Below are positions 11,801 to 22,670 of a stretch of 64,000 nucleotides of DNA, one piece after another. The stretch covers positions 26,624,628 to 26,688,627 of the forward strand of contig NC_084897.1 of NCBI RefSeq assembly GCF_958979055.1, read 5' to 3'. The stretch is from Alnus glutinosa (Eukaryota > Streptophyta > Magnoliopsida > Fagales > Betulaceae). Within the stretch, counting starts at the first letter, position 1. Each line of letters opens with the position of its first letter. Below the pieces are notes generated by a model. It worked only from the letters and a program-made list of their open reading frames with translations. It had not been told where the DNA came from and did not search any database. Position numbers and translations under genes: made by a program.

Positions 11801-14800
11801 CCAGATGGCCAAGGAATATTATGCTGCTGATGACTGTACTAATGCAAAACAGCTTTTTGATGATATTGCAAGTCTGTACAGACGAGAGGGGTGGGTCACT
11901 TTGCTTTGGGAGGTCTTGGGTTACCTGCGGGAGTGTGCAAGAAAACATGGTACAGTGAAAGAATTTGTAGAGTACTCACTTGAAATGGCTGCGCTGCCAG
12001 TGTCATCTGGTATTGATACCCAGTCTTTAAGATTTAAAGAATGTGGTCCAGCTGGTCCTGCAAGTCTGGCACAGAGAGAAGTAATACACAAGGAGGTTTT
12101 TGGGCTTGTCAGTGGAGAATCAGAGCTGGCATCAGTTGAGAGCAGTAATAATCTTCAAATAACTGGAGATAATCCACTTCACCTTGAGATTGATCTAGTC
12201 AGTCCACTTAGATTGGTACTTCTTGCTGCAGTTGCTTTTCATGAACAGATAATCAAGCACAGTGCATCCACCTTGATTACAATATCACTTCTATCACAGT
12301 TACCTGTTAGTGTTGAAATTGATCAATTAGAATTGCAATTCAATCAATCTGATTGTAACTTTATCATCATGAATGCTCAAAGACCTTCAGCTGCTACATC
12401 TGATGATAAACAAGGTCTCCGAGTGGAGACTTCTCCTTCTCTGGTACTTGCTACAAACAAATGGCTACGTTTCACTTACGACATCAAATCTGGTAAATCA
12501 GTGAACTCTGATTTCTTTAGGGTTTTGGTTGTATGTTTTGTTCAGTCTACAAGAGTATCCACATCTGGTTCTTCAAACACTCTTTTTTTCAAAAATAAAA
12601 AAATAAATAAAAATAAAAATTGAAGAACCACACCTTAAAATTACTCTACATTCAGTTCTTTTTCATCTTTCATTTTAAAGAAAGTGTCATCTTTTATTTT
12701 ATTCATTTCTCTCTTTAAGGCTAATGAAAAACTCTTCTGACTCTCATCTCTCTCCAAAAAAGCTTCAAAATTGGAGCTTGAGGATGAATATTTTAATGGA
12801 ATAAAGAATGAAGTGGAGAAGAAAATAAAGAATGGGATGTAGATTGTTTTTCAAAAGTGATTCTTCAAAATAGAAAAAGAGGGGTTGTTCTTCAGAAACC
12901 AGATGTGAATGCTCTAAAGGGGGATAATTGAGAAGAAAGAAAAAAAATATTATACTTCTGGGATACATGCTGAGCATGTTCCTCCCACCAACTTCTTAAA
13001 TTATTATTTTGTTTTTTGGAGGGGTGGGGGCTTTCAAATTAGCAAATACCATGAAGATGATCCATCCTATATGTTTGTTATAACTTATACAGCCAAACTT
13101 TTTTGGGCCTTGCATGCTATATGTGCATTATGATATTGTGTTTTCAAATGGCATGAATTGTGCAAGTTCCACAGCGGTTCTTCCAGCAATTTGATGGAAT
13201 TGATTGACCCCGTTCTATTGTTAAATTGACCTGTTATTCAGTTAAAAGGAGTTGCTTTATGCTTGCCTTTTCTTTTCTTTTTCTTTTTGTTCCTCCTAGA
13301 TATGCACCAGCCCTGTAGTGCGATTTTCTCGAAGTAAATTAAAGTATTTTTCCTTCGTATGTCCCATCTCCTGTTGTGTTATTAAAATATGGCTCTAACT
13401 GTTATGGTAATTTTATGACTCATTCAGATCAAAGTGGAAAGCTTGAATGCATATCTGTTATTGCAAAAATTGGAACCCACTTCACAATCTGTTGCAGAGC
13501 TGAAAGTCCAGCTTCAATGGAGGATTTACCTCTTTGGAAGTTTGAAGACCGTGTAGAGACCTCTCCAACCAAGGATCCTGCTCTGGCTTTCACTGGTCAG
13601 AAGGCTGCTCAGGTCGAAGAACCAGATCCACAAGTGGATCTTAATTTAGGTGCTACTGGCCCTGCACTTGTTGGAGAGAGTTTCCTGGTACCTGTTACTG
13701 TGATCTCCATGGGCCATGCAGTCTACTCTGGCGAGTTAAAGATTAATCTGGTAGATGTAAGAGGAGGTGGCTTATTTAGTCCGAGGGAAGCAGAACCATA
13801 CTCTTTGGACAGTCATCATGTTGAGCTTGTTGGCATTTCTGGACCAGAAGGGGAGGATGAAAGTCAGTTGGGTACAGATGAAATAAAAAAAATTCAGAAA
13901 TCTTTTGGGTTGGTTTCTGTTCCATTTCTGAAATGTGGAGAATCGTGGTCTTGCAAACTAGAAATCAAGTGGCATCGACCCAAACCGGTAATGCTTTTCG
14001 TATCATTGGGTTATTCTCCACAGAGCAACGAATCAACTGCGCAAAAGGTTAACGTTCACAAGAGCTTACAGATTGAAGGAAAAACTGCTATTTTAATTAG
14101 CCATCAGTTTATGCTGCCATTTCGGCGGGACCCATTGTTGCTCTCAAGGATCAAGCCAGTCTCTGATTCTGATCAGCCAGCATCACTGCCTCTTAATGAA
14201 ATAAGCATACTCAGAGTTAGTGCTAAGAACTCTGCTGAGGTGCCATTGCGATTACTATCCATGTCTCTCCAATTAGACAATGACAGCATTGGAAGGTCAT
14301 ATTTCACGCCGCATGAAGGTGAAGACCTTCTAGATCCTGCTCTTCTTGTGCCAGGGGAAGAATTCAAAAAGGTTTTTAGTGTCATTTCTGAGGTTAATTC
14401 TTCAAAGCTCAGGTTAGGGACTGTGTGTGTAAGATGGAGGAGGGATTCCGGGACTGAAGAGCAATCTAGTTCTACAGTAACTTCTGTTTTGACTGAACAA
14501 ATTCTTCCTGATGTAAATGTGGAGTTACCACCTTTGGTTGTGAGTTTGGACTGTACCCCTTATGCCATCCTTGGTGATCCCTTCACATACTCCATAAAAA
14601 TTCAGAACCACACACAATTGCTTCAAGAAGTGAAATTCTCATTGGCAGATGCACAAAGTTTTGTGTTATTTGGGTCTCACAGTGACACGGTTTTTGTCCT
14701 CCCAAAATCTGAGCATATTCTCAGTTACAAGCTTGTACCACTTGCCTCAGGTGTCCAACAATTGCCCAGATTTTCTGTGACCTCAGTAAGATACTCGGCT

Positions 14801-14911
14801 GGGTTTCAACCCTCCATTGCTGCATCTACTATATTCGTGTTTCCATCCAAGCCTCATTTCAAGGTGGCTAATGGGAGAGACAGGAGGACGGAATCCCTTG
14901 TGGCTGAGTGA
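8844..14911 (+). CDS. TRAPPC11: TRAPP complex subunit 11 (TRAPPC11), complete
   Basis: Seven exons, 8844-9270, 9349-9593, 9975-10055, 10144-10476, 11397-11563, 11657-12492 and 13428-14911, sum to 3573 bases (1190 residues plus stop), all joined with GT-AG introns in frame. The start MEEYPEELRTPPVSL, the central helical part (KRLPALQRLVEIKTVAEQ, RREGWVTLLWEVLGYLREC; the foie-gras region) and the beta-rich C-terminal gryzun-like part (PPLVVSLDCTPYAILGDPF, VLPKSEHILSYKLVPL) match my recollection of plant TRAPPC11, which is of similar length. The protein is a subunit of the TRAPPII/III tethering machinery acting on Golgi/TGN membranes with Rab GTPases. Intron 4 (10477-11396) holds a hairpin invaded by a short LTR, and intron 6 (12493-13427) holds a MITE. 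A partial copy of the SAC gene begins within a few bases of the stop. Confidence 0.93.
11036..11307. repeat. Palindromic hairpin split by a short LTR (TRAPPC11 intron 4)
   Basis: The right part, 11259-11307, is a perfect inverted repeat (CTTTTCTTCAACTTTATA and its complement) ending in GGGGGCATGGTG. The complement of that end, CACCATGCCCCC, is at 11036-11047, separated by the 207-base element at 11048-11254. Without the insert this is a near-perfect hairpin of about 60 bases, like a very small MITE. Confidence 0.7.
11048..11254 (+). mobile_element. Short LTR-like element (TRIM or solo LTR type)
   Basis: The sequence begins CGTAACACCCGATCCC, close to the common LTR start TGTAACACCC, and ends GTCGTTACA. 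The interior has the phrase AAGTCCCACATTG often seen in plant TRIM LTRs. It is flanked by CCCCC and TCCCC, a plausible 5-bp target duplication. It is a 207-bp fossil with no coding capacity, inserted in the left arm of a hairpin. Confidence 0.6.
12553..12914. mobile_element. MITE in TRAPPC11 intron 6
   Basis: The left end GAGTATCCACATCTGGTT and the complement of the right end, GAGCATTCACATCTGGTT, form imperfect terminal inverted repeats around about 360 AT-rich bases. The flanking triplets are CAA and TAA, which would suit a PIF/Harbinger-type 3-bp duplication with one change. There is no coding content. Confidence 0.6.
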
Positions 14912-14919
14912 ATGGATAT

Positions 14920-15665
14920 CATATTTGCACAAAACTTATGCCACTGATAGCCTTTAGGTCAAATTCTGCAAGTTAAGGTCTACGTTTTGTCGATGTTACT
15001 AGTTTTTGGGTGCTATTGCTGGATATCTGTAGATACTCTTTTACTGGTGCCAAGGACTAAGTTTCATGTGTCTTTTAGTTTATGATGTTCCACACTCATT
15101 ACCTACCTCAGACTCTAACCTCAGAACATTTCTTTCTGCAGTCCTTTCCTCTGGCTTTTATCATTGGTTTTAACTGGGTTCCTTTTAGCAATCATGTCAC
15201 CGAGGGATTAGTAGCTAAATCAGAATAAACAGATGTATTAACTTAAAGTATGTGTGCCCACTGTGGTTCACTTGAGAGGGGTTATAAAGAACCATATTGA
15301 GGGTCCTAAGTTGGAGGTTGCAAGGCCAAAAGAATATGTACATCATTATATACACAAATATTCTTTTCATTAATGTGGGAAAAATCTGTTATTTTTATGA
15401 TCATCTTGTCTTCATCTTTCCTGCAGGCCGATATGATCTTCGGCACATTTTCTTTTCAGTTATGTGGGCAAGCATGAATATAGCTATAACAGCTTTTATG
15501 AGGGCCAATAGACGAATTTTCTGTAACCGTCTGACTGATTTGATTAATTTTTTTCTTTTTCTTTTTAATGAACTTATCAGATTGCTGCTTGTTATACCTA
15601 TTCTTTCTTGAGAACAAAGTTTTGTAATCAGTGTAGTTATGAATTCTTTGTTGGTGATATCTCAT
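14920..15665 (+). pseudogene. Duplicated 3' end of the SAC phosphatase gene
   Basis: This stretch aligns throughout with about 6610-7400, covering the last two SAC exons with their introns and 3' flank, at roughly 85-90% identity by eye. The copy of the penultimate exon has an extra T that shifts the frame. It also lacks about 34 bases that include the donor site. The copy of the last exon lacks the sequence coding RPRLHKPR and the stop. It starts about 10 bases after the TRAPPC11 stop, so it may now serve as TRAPPC11 3' UTR. Introns are retained, so it arose by DNA duplication and not by retroposition. Confidence 0.9.
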
Positions 15666-16207
15666 TTAAGCAGTTGCTGCTTTGGGCATGTCTTAATGTC
15701 TTCATTTTTATTCTTTATCGTATAATTAGATTTCCATTGTGCCGCCTTCAAGCCAAAAGCTTTTATAGGGTGGTATTCTTGTGACATCTTTGTAACATAG
15801 ATGAGTGTTGGATGGGTTCATCCCACGCTCTCACTTGTGTAATGTGGTACCAAGTGTAACAGTTTGAGTTGCGACCATGTAAATTCAAGTAGAAAACGTC
15901 GGCCACCGTTTGCCTGTTTTATTTTTCAGCGACTGTTTACATAACTGAAACGACAGTGTTTTGAAAAAATAAATCTGAACCCTTCATTTTTTTCTACAGC
16001 AGATGTGCTTTACTTTTAAAACTACAGCAAAGCCGAATCCATTTAAGAGAAAGATAACGTAAATAAAACATTAAGGGACAAATTAAAACACAGTATTAAA
16101 TGTGAAAGAGCCTTTCATGAACCTCCATACAATATACTGAATAGTGGTAACAGCTTAGCAGATGAAAAACAATGGTGACAGTTCATTTTCGAAATGGGGC
16201 AAGCCCT
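15666..16207. other. Intergenic, converging gene ends
   Basis: No gene was seen. This is where TRAPPC11 (+) and the dirigent gene (-) converge and probably holds their 3' UTRs and polyadenylation signals. Confidence 0.5.
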
Positions 16208-16780
16208 CTAGGAAGGAGAAACTTGAGCGGCATATGGAGGCCAGTAGAGGTGAAACTCTATCTTGTAGACGACGGTAATGCCCTCGAGATCGACCGGAGA
16301 GGATGTCACATAGCCTTGCACAAACAGGAAGTCACCGGTGCCTCCCACAACAGGGTGATCAGAAGGCTTGATGTTATGTGTGCCTCCAACGATTGAAACC
16401 GAACCCTTGTAGTTTTTCAAACGCAAAGTGATCTTAGCAATAGAAATGCTCCTGAGGCCATCCAAAGAAGAAGTGATGGAAGTTCCCTCTGCAATCCCAA
16501 CAAGCTTTGAAGATCGGTTGGCCGCGACAGTCATCGGGTCCTCGAAAGCAAATAAGGTGCCGAACGGGGTTGTGGTTTGACCCACGGCTGGTCCTGCGAC
16601 TCCATTCACTATGATGTAGCCAGTCTTGTTTATTGTTTCATGTTGAAAGAGAGAAAAGTGGAGGGATTTCAGCCCATGCTTGTGGTGGTGGTGGTGGGAG
16701 GTGGAGGTGGTGGCCTCAAATGAAAGGAAAGCAAATAGTAGAACAGCAAGGACTTGGTTTTGCAAAGAGAGAGCAGCCAT
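16208..16780 (-). CDS. Dirigent family protein
   Basis: A single-exon frame of 190 residues. The start chosen is the ATG at 16780 because MAALSLQNQVLAVLLFAFLS is a good signal peptide. An upstream in-frame ATG at 16840 would place 20 residues in front of it and is less likely. The mature part begins with a His-rich stretch (SHHHHHKHG), then dirigent blocks: LHFSLFQHETINKTGY, TPFGTLFAFEDPMT, SSKLVGIAEGTS and VVGGTGDFLFVQGYV. Two N-glycosylation sequons are visible (NKT, NRS). Dirigent proteins are secreted, disulfide- or glycan-stabilised beta-barrels that steer stereoselective phenoxy-radical coupling in lignan biosynthesis or affect cell-wall lignin. The substrate cannot be told from sequence. 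The gene is convergent with TRAPPC11. Confidence 0.9.
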   Translation of the reverse strand: MAALSLQNQVLAVLLFAFLSFEATTSTSHHHHHKHGLKSLHFSLFQHETINKTGYIIVNGVAGPAVGQTTTPFGTLFAFEDPMTVAANRSSKLVGIAEGTSITSSLDGLRSISIAKITLRLKNYKGSVSIVGGTHNIKPSDHPVVGGTGDFLFVQGYVTSSPVDLEGITVVYKIEFHLYWPPYAAQVSPS

Positions 16781-16850
16781 GGTAGTATCTGATAGAATGG
16801 AGAGGGGCAAACAGATCACATGTACAAATTCGTTGTTCATACGTGGGGGT

Positions 16851-16860
16851 TCTTAAATAG
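16851..16860 (-). promoter_or_regulatory. Possible TATA box of the dirigent gene
   Basis: On the minus strand the sequence CTATTTAAGA lies about 70-80 bases upstream of the chosen start codon at 16780. An ACGT core (CCACGTATG) is between it and the gene. The spacing suits a TATA box with a short leader. This is seen only as a motif. Confidence 0.4.
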
Positions 16861-17161
16861 ACCTTTTAATGTCTTGTCCAGAACAGCTAACTAAGGCTCT
16901 CAATTGGTGAGAACTGACAAGTGAGAACCCACACCTGCCTGACTCAATACGCCGACTCAGTCAAACATATATGTCTACCGTCCAAACACAACAAATCCAT
17001 TAGGGACGACAATTCATATTTGGATCGAGCCAAGGATATTATTATAAGATTTATGTATTAACTTTAAATCGACATATTTAATTAAACATATACAAGTCGA
17101 ATTTCTAGATCGTATCAAAAATTGACACTCTTAAATACCACGCATGTTGGGTTTGAATAAT

Positions 17162-17714
17162 GTCATTTGAATTTAGTCATTGAGTTTTTAATTTCAAGAA
17201 TATGGTCTTTAGGTTTTGCACAAATTTTAAATAGGTTCATTTGTCATTTTTTTTTTTCCTTAAAATCAGTAGTTTGTAATATTTCATGTGTCTCAATTGA
17301 CACATCAGCGGCCATATTAACATCTAATATCAATGCCACATCGGCGTCCATATTAGCACCTAATATCAATGCATCCATAGAAGAAAAAAAAAAAGAAAAA
17401 GAAGAAGAAGACCTAACTCTATAAATAAAAACCATCTTATTCGTCATCCTAATCTTCTAAATTTGTAACATTAGATGAAAAACTGTTAACTTTGATGCTG
17501 ACATAGACATTAACATTATATTGGGTGTTAACATGAACCCTACAATGTTAAATAAAACACATATGACAAATGAAAAAATCGTTAATTTTGACCGTAAACT
17601 ACTAGAGAAATCAATTTGAAACTTACGCGAAACCTAAGGACCTTATTTTTTAAATTGAAAACTTAAAGACTAAATTCAAATCAAATGAAAACTTAGAGAA
17701 TAAATATGATTTTT
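17162..17714. mobile_element. Degenerate long-inverted-repeat element (MITE/MULE-like)
   Basis: The left arm (GAATTTAGTCATTGAG..., 17168 onward) and the complement of the right arm (GAATTTAGTCTTTAAG..., ending about 17690) pair imperfectly over roughly 80-100 bases each. Both carry the ATGGTCTTTAGG / AAGGTCCTTAGG block. The centre contains a small direct repeat (CCATATTA..ATCTAATATCAATGC twice, about 17312-17372). No coding frame is supported. Flanking duplications were not identified. Confidence 0.55.
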
Positions 17715-18096
17715 TCCTTAACTAAATTTTTCGTCCCCTCAATTTGCACCCATTAATTTTTATTGATGGAGGAAAGGGAGTCTCCACCCACCAGGAAATA
17801 GAAAAAGACAAAAGACAAAAGAAAAGTTTTTGAGTCCTAAAACTCGTGCCTGAAAAGTCAAACTTAGGTGGGATTTCATTTTCACAGGCTGCAGCTGTCT
17901 TGAACAATGTACAGTGCCAAGGCACTTACTGTTGATTGGCAAACCTTGGAGCAATCTGCAAGAGTCAAAGCAGCAGACCATTCTTTATTCTATTGCTCAA
18001 TCCTGTTTGTTTGTATCCATGCGTACTTCATGGGTTCCTTGACCTTGACCTAGGCAGCTACATGAGTAACAGGAACCTCAAATCTTTGGAGGAATA

Positions 18097-18127
<31 letters not shown>

Positions 18128-19434
18128 AGATTTTCTAATAAACATTTTCTATTCAAAGGTTGAAAGGTTGAACTTGAGAGAGTTTATGTTTGAATCAAAC
18201 TCTCAAAAAGCGTCTCAGTGCTCCGTGTGTTTAGGTTGTATCTCTTAAATCACCATTTCCCTTTCTCATTACTCATTAGATGTTTGGGTTTTTTAGATAA
18301 AGGTCCTTCCAGAAGATGTGACTTTCAAGATTATCTTTCTCAAAAAAAAAAAGACTATTAAGATTATCGTTAATTTGTATGAGTTTGAATATATATAAAT
18401 CGTAAACCCTAAAATCCTATTACTTTGAAGTTTTGAACCCTAATCACAAAAGGAAATGAATGAAGTCATTGCAATTCTGCAGAACCAAAAATTATGACTT
18501 GGCGAATTGATAATTTCTCTTTGCGAACTAAGACTCCACGTGTAAAGATGCTTTTGGCTTCTTCGTTAAACCTCCTTGTCTCTTTTTGTCTTGACTTGGA
18601 TAGTCATTGCCTTTGAATAGAAAACAAAATGGGGGTCCGGTAAGCATCTTGGGGACTGGGGAGCCTTCTCGCAATTCACTTACCCCACTAGCAAACAAAA
18701 CTGAGGGGATTGTTTGTCTTTGTTAAGGATATTTCTCATGGGGATGGGGCCGATGGGCTGAGTTTCTTCGAGATTTCCTGAAGTTCGCTGTCAGAATTGT
18801 GAGAGAGCATATGGGCCTCAAACTTCGGGCTGCTGGGAATAAATAATAGTATTGCGTGGCAGCGAATCTCAGAAAATTCTCATTCGCATTACATAGGCAT
18901 ACCTTAGAATGACCCTAAGGATTTTACATTCTTCAGATCTGTCAAAACAAAATCTTTGTTCGAAAATTGAAGGAACTAGAAATGATCCTGATCCAAGTTT
19001 TGTTTAGGAAAGCATATCATGAATTTCTCATGGCAAAGGAGCTTAAATCACCAAGTTGGCATCAAACCTCCCAGGCATGCAATTTGAGACCAACTTCAAA
19101 CGAAACTAGTATGCTTAGGAAATCAGAATGCGTAATTCCATCAAAAGTACAGCTTTTTTATAAACAAAGGTAGCATATAAGTAGGCTTGGGACCAATTAT
19201 ACTTGGCTGAAGGAAAAAGAGATAATAGCCTATAAGTACATCCAATACCAATTCACTTTGCTAATTGAAGCCCCAAATACAAATCAGCAGGCCTGACCAT
19301 TTGAACAATTCAAAGTAACTATAAATCAGCATCGTGAAACCCACTGCTAAAGCTTACAACTCTTATTCTAGAATTTTCTGTAAATTTATGCAGGATTATG
19401 AAATAAAGTAAGACTTTGTGTGGCCTTAAGAATG
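17715..19434. other. Intergenic with AT microsatellite
   Basis: No gene is supported. An uninterrupted (AT)n tract lies at about 18099-18126. The last few hundred bases before 19435 are the 3' flank of the cis-prenyltransferase gene. Short frames here are AT-rich and lack recognisable motifs. Confidence 0.5.
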
Positions 19435-20532
19435 TTATAGCTGCTTCTTTTTCTTCTCAAAATAATGGTGGCTTCGCTGGAAGTTCAATACTGCCCACAC
19501 CAAATGCCATAAACCTAACTCTGGCCATAATGCAGTCGGAGAGTAGAATGGACAGTTAGCGGTCTGCCAAAGGAGAAAGTTGCTGAGGCGGTTCTCACCA
19601 GAAGTTCGGATCAGGATGTCGGGTTCAGGTGCCACTGACATGTACATGTGCTTCTCAATGTCTAACACCTTGATAGTAGGAAGCACCAATTGCTTCTTTT
19701 TGCTCTCTTCATCTCCTTCAATCACACCATTGCAAGTTCTACTCACAACTTCATCCCACTCATCTTCACTGGATCCTTGAATAGCATGCACAATGGCTCC
19801 ATTCTTCTCTTCAACTCCAATCAGACCACTGCAAGCTGTAGTTCTGTTCAATGCTCCGAATTTACTCGAGCTATTTTCACAAGATCCTTGAAGATTGCTT
19901 GCAATGGCTTCATTTATTTCCTTGTCCTCTTCTACTCCAGGCACACTTCTGATAACTTTACTTGCATTCGGTGCTTCAATTTCATTCCTTTTAACCTTGC
20001 AGGATTCTTGAACAGCATGCACAATCTCATCATAAGAAGTATAGGCCACACAGATTAAAAGTACAACCTTGGTGTTGTTGGCAGTAGCTGCCATTGCCTT
20101 CTCAGCTGCAACCCTGACAGGCTCATTCAAAAGTTTCAGGTTTCCTATAAAATATATTCTGACACCATATTGGTTCACAATACTTCCTTCCTTGAGCAGC
20201 TCTTCAATCTTTTCTAGCATTAGATCCATCAAGGAGTGAACCTCTTCAGGACGCCTTTTGAAATTGTCAATGCTGAAGGCGTACACTGTTAAGTATTTCA
20301 CTCCCAATTCACAGCAGTAACAAAGCATCTTCATGAGAGTGAGATACCCAGCCTTGTGGCCAGCCCCTTCTGCCATGTTCTGCTTTTTTGCATACCTTCG
20401 GTTTCCATCCATGATGAAGGCAATGTGATTGGGAAGGGGACCCACAGACAGAATACTAAAAATGCCTTTTCTCAAAAAACTTCCCAGACCCCCAGCCAAT
20501 TGGCTTACACTATCATCTCTAGCTTTCTCCAT
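19435..20532 (-). CDS. Dehydrodolichyl diphosphate synthase (cis-prenyltransferase)
   Basis: An intronless frame of 365 residues. Cis-prenyltransferase regions are clear: HIAFIMDGNRRYAKKQN (36-52, with the catalytic Asp at 42), YLTVYAFSIDNFKRRPEEV (80-98), VRIYFIGNLKLL (124-135), ILIRTSGENRLSNFLLWQT (306-324) and WPELGLWHLVWAVLNFQRS (336-354). The enzyme condenses isopentenyl diphosphate in cis to make dehydrodolichyl diphosphate for dolichol at the ER. The C-terminus lacks an RxG motif, so an NgBR/LEW1-type partner may be needed (inference). Between regions III and V there is a 110-120-residue stretch (about 168-285) made of three imperfect repeats. As I recall, Arabidopsis relatives have only about 30 residues there, which accounts for the extra length. 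Confidence 0.92.
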   Translation of the reverse strand: MEKARDDSVSQLAGGLGSFLRKGIFSILSVGPLPNHIAFIMDGNRRYAKKQNMAEGAGHKAGYLTLMKMLCYCCELGVKYLTVYAFSIDNFKRRPEEVHSLMDLMLEKIEELLKEGSIVNQYGVRIYFIGNLKLLNEPVRVAAEKAMAATANNTKVVLLICVAYTSYDEIVHAVQESCKVKRNEIEAPNASKVIRSVPGVEEDKEINEAIASNLQGSCENSSSKFGALNRTTACSGLIGVEEKNGAIVHAIQGSSEDEWDEVVSRTCNGVIEGDEESKKKQLVLPTIKVLDIEKHMYMSVAPEPDILIRTSGENRLSNFLLWQTANCPFYSPTALWPELGLWHLVWAVLNFQRSHHYFEKKKKQL

Positions 20533-21818
20533 TATATGAACTGGCAGAGAACCTTAATCGCCAGGGCCAAAATAAGCCTGTTCAAGATATGGCTTTCAGT
20601 CCATATTGGTAGAAAATCCACACCCAACAGAGAGCAGAGAATAAAGCAAAGAAATTGTAAAAACAAATTCAGAAACGTGCTCGTTTTAAAATTGAAATAT
20701 AGCAAAATTTCAATGAGGCAGCTCAGTCAGGGATATCTGTTCATGTACGTCTACAATATCAAGAAGTTGGACTCTCCATAATAGCAAAAGACCGCCGCCG
20801 CCGCCCCCCCCCCCCGCCCCCCCAAATTTATTTTTTTTCTAAAACAAAGCACTAAACTCATGCATTTAGTGAACTAAAAGGATATGGCTGAGGTGCTGTA
20901 AAAGCAAAAAACTATAGGAGATCTTCTATAGCTTTTCAAGAGTCCAGATTTAATTTCACTCACTCTCTTTCTCATGAAAAGCTCAAAATTAAATCTAAAA
21001 CGTAGAAAAAACTACATGCTAGTCTTTTTTACATCACCTAATTAAGCCAAATCCACTTTTGAGAATAGTTTCATACCATTTGGATGGTACAAAGTGACTC
21101 GGTCAACTAGTCAGCAGACTGGGCACAGCTTGCCCATGAATGTGTTTGACAACAAACAGTCAAAAGAAGACTAAAACTTGACAGATAAGTAAATTAAATA
21201 CACGCAGCAATTCATCAAACAGTATTGAGGACATCCCAAGTCACCCAAATGTTGAGATATTCTTTGAAGCCCATTTGAAAGCATCATTCTTAGTATATAA
21301 CTTCATGATGTTGACGATTCGATACGATGATATATTGATATAGCTACACATGCAGAATCGGAATTTCTCTATCTATTCATTTTCCTTGTTCTTGGAGCTA
21401 AAAATTTCTAATCTAAACCTTCCTTTTTGGCTCCACTTACTAGCCAAGAAAAATAAGGAAAAGAAAAAAGGAACTAAATTATTTGATTTCTATGCTTTAA
21501 TTTTCATAAAACATTTAATTTGATTTATTTATTTATTTATTTTGTTCCTTGCATTTCTGAGCAACCACGAAAAAACAAAGAAAAATATAAATGGGCAAGT
21601 ATGAAGAAGTGCAAAACTAAAATCCTCTACTTTCTAAGAAATATGAAATGACTTACATGAATATTCAAATTCCCGTTAAAACTCCACAATCAAACTAAAA
21701 ATGGCCATGACTATCTGGGTCACCGTCTATACGCTAGCGATCGAAAGAAGTATAACGAGACTTGAAACCTGCCAAAAATTTAATCAAATACCAAGGTCAT
21801 GGTTAGTGCGCCACAGAC

Positions 21819-21856
<38 letters not shown>

Positions 21857-22007
21857 GACTTTGGTAATCGATCATTTTAACGAAAACCCAGAAATAAAAC
21901 TGAATAAATTAAAGTGGGAATCAACAGTACATAGAGAGCAACCAACGAACGGGGTGTTTTCTGAGAAGCGAAGCAGTTGAGGAAGAAAGAGACGCACCTT
22001 GTACCAA

Positions 22008-22042
<35 letters not shown>

Positions 22043-22170
22043 ACCACATAAAAACAATGACTCAAAAAGCGAGGGTTTAAGAACGGTCCAGAAGGAAGAA
22101 AACAGAAAAAAAGTTGAGGTCGCACTAGCACGGTACTTGCACCAGTGGCTGAGTTGGCGGGAAAAAACAA
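20533..22170. other. Upstream region of the cis-prenyltransferase gene
   Basis: No gene was seen. It includes a CCG/poly-C tract at about 20793-20822, a TA then GA microsatellite at 21821-21856, and a second (GA)n run at about 22013-22039. A spliced 5' leader could lie here, but no donor/acceptor pair can be assigned with confidence. Confidence 0.5.
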
Positions 22171-22670
22171 AAATCCTGCGCTATGGACATAGGGCGGCGA
22201 CATCATTCCCACAGATTTAAATATAAGATGGGTTTGATAGGTTCACCTACTGAGTTAAGGGTATCTTGTACAGAGAATTTTTAATAATTTTACTTAGTTA
22301 GGGGTATCTTGTTTAGAGATTTTTAATAATTTTACTTTATGGACATAAGCCTTCCTATTTTCATTGGATTGCACCATCTTTCTATATGGATTTGATGGGT
22401 TCGGCTTAATTGTGGTTGATTTGATTGTCACCAAATCTAATTGATTTGATTGTAAACTAAATCATTGATTTGATTACCATATTCATATACTCAAATACTC
22501 CTATAAATATGAGTACTATATATCGTAACATTATCAAGAAAAATAAAAGTAGGTTTTATCTTGTGAACGTAAAGCATAGATCAAACCATGTAAAATCTAT
22601 TGTTTCTATTTTCTTTTAATTCAGTTTTTATTTTTATTTCATTATTCTTTTCTTTCAAGATAAAGATTTT

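Noticed and set aside
15297-15611. Possible small membrane protein gene
   Set aside because: It is the frame surviving in the duplicated SAC last exon and intron; the original exon boundaries show it is a pseudogene.
19690-20058. 122-codon frame on the plus strand
   Set aside because: It is antisense to the cis-prenyltransferase insert region and has no start context or motif.
21877-22212. 111-codon minus-strand frame with a Leu/Ser run
   Set aside because: The run is a GA microsatellite and the rest has no family resemblance; it may overlap a leader of the cis-prenyltransferase but is not a supported protein.
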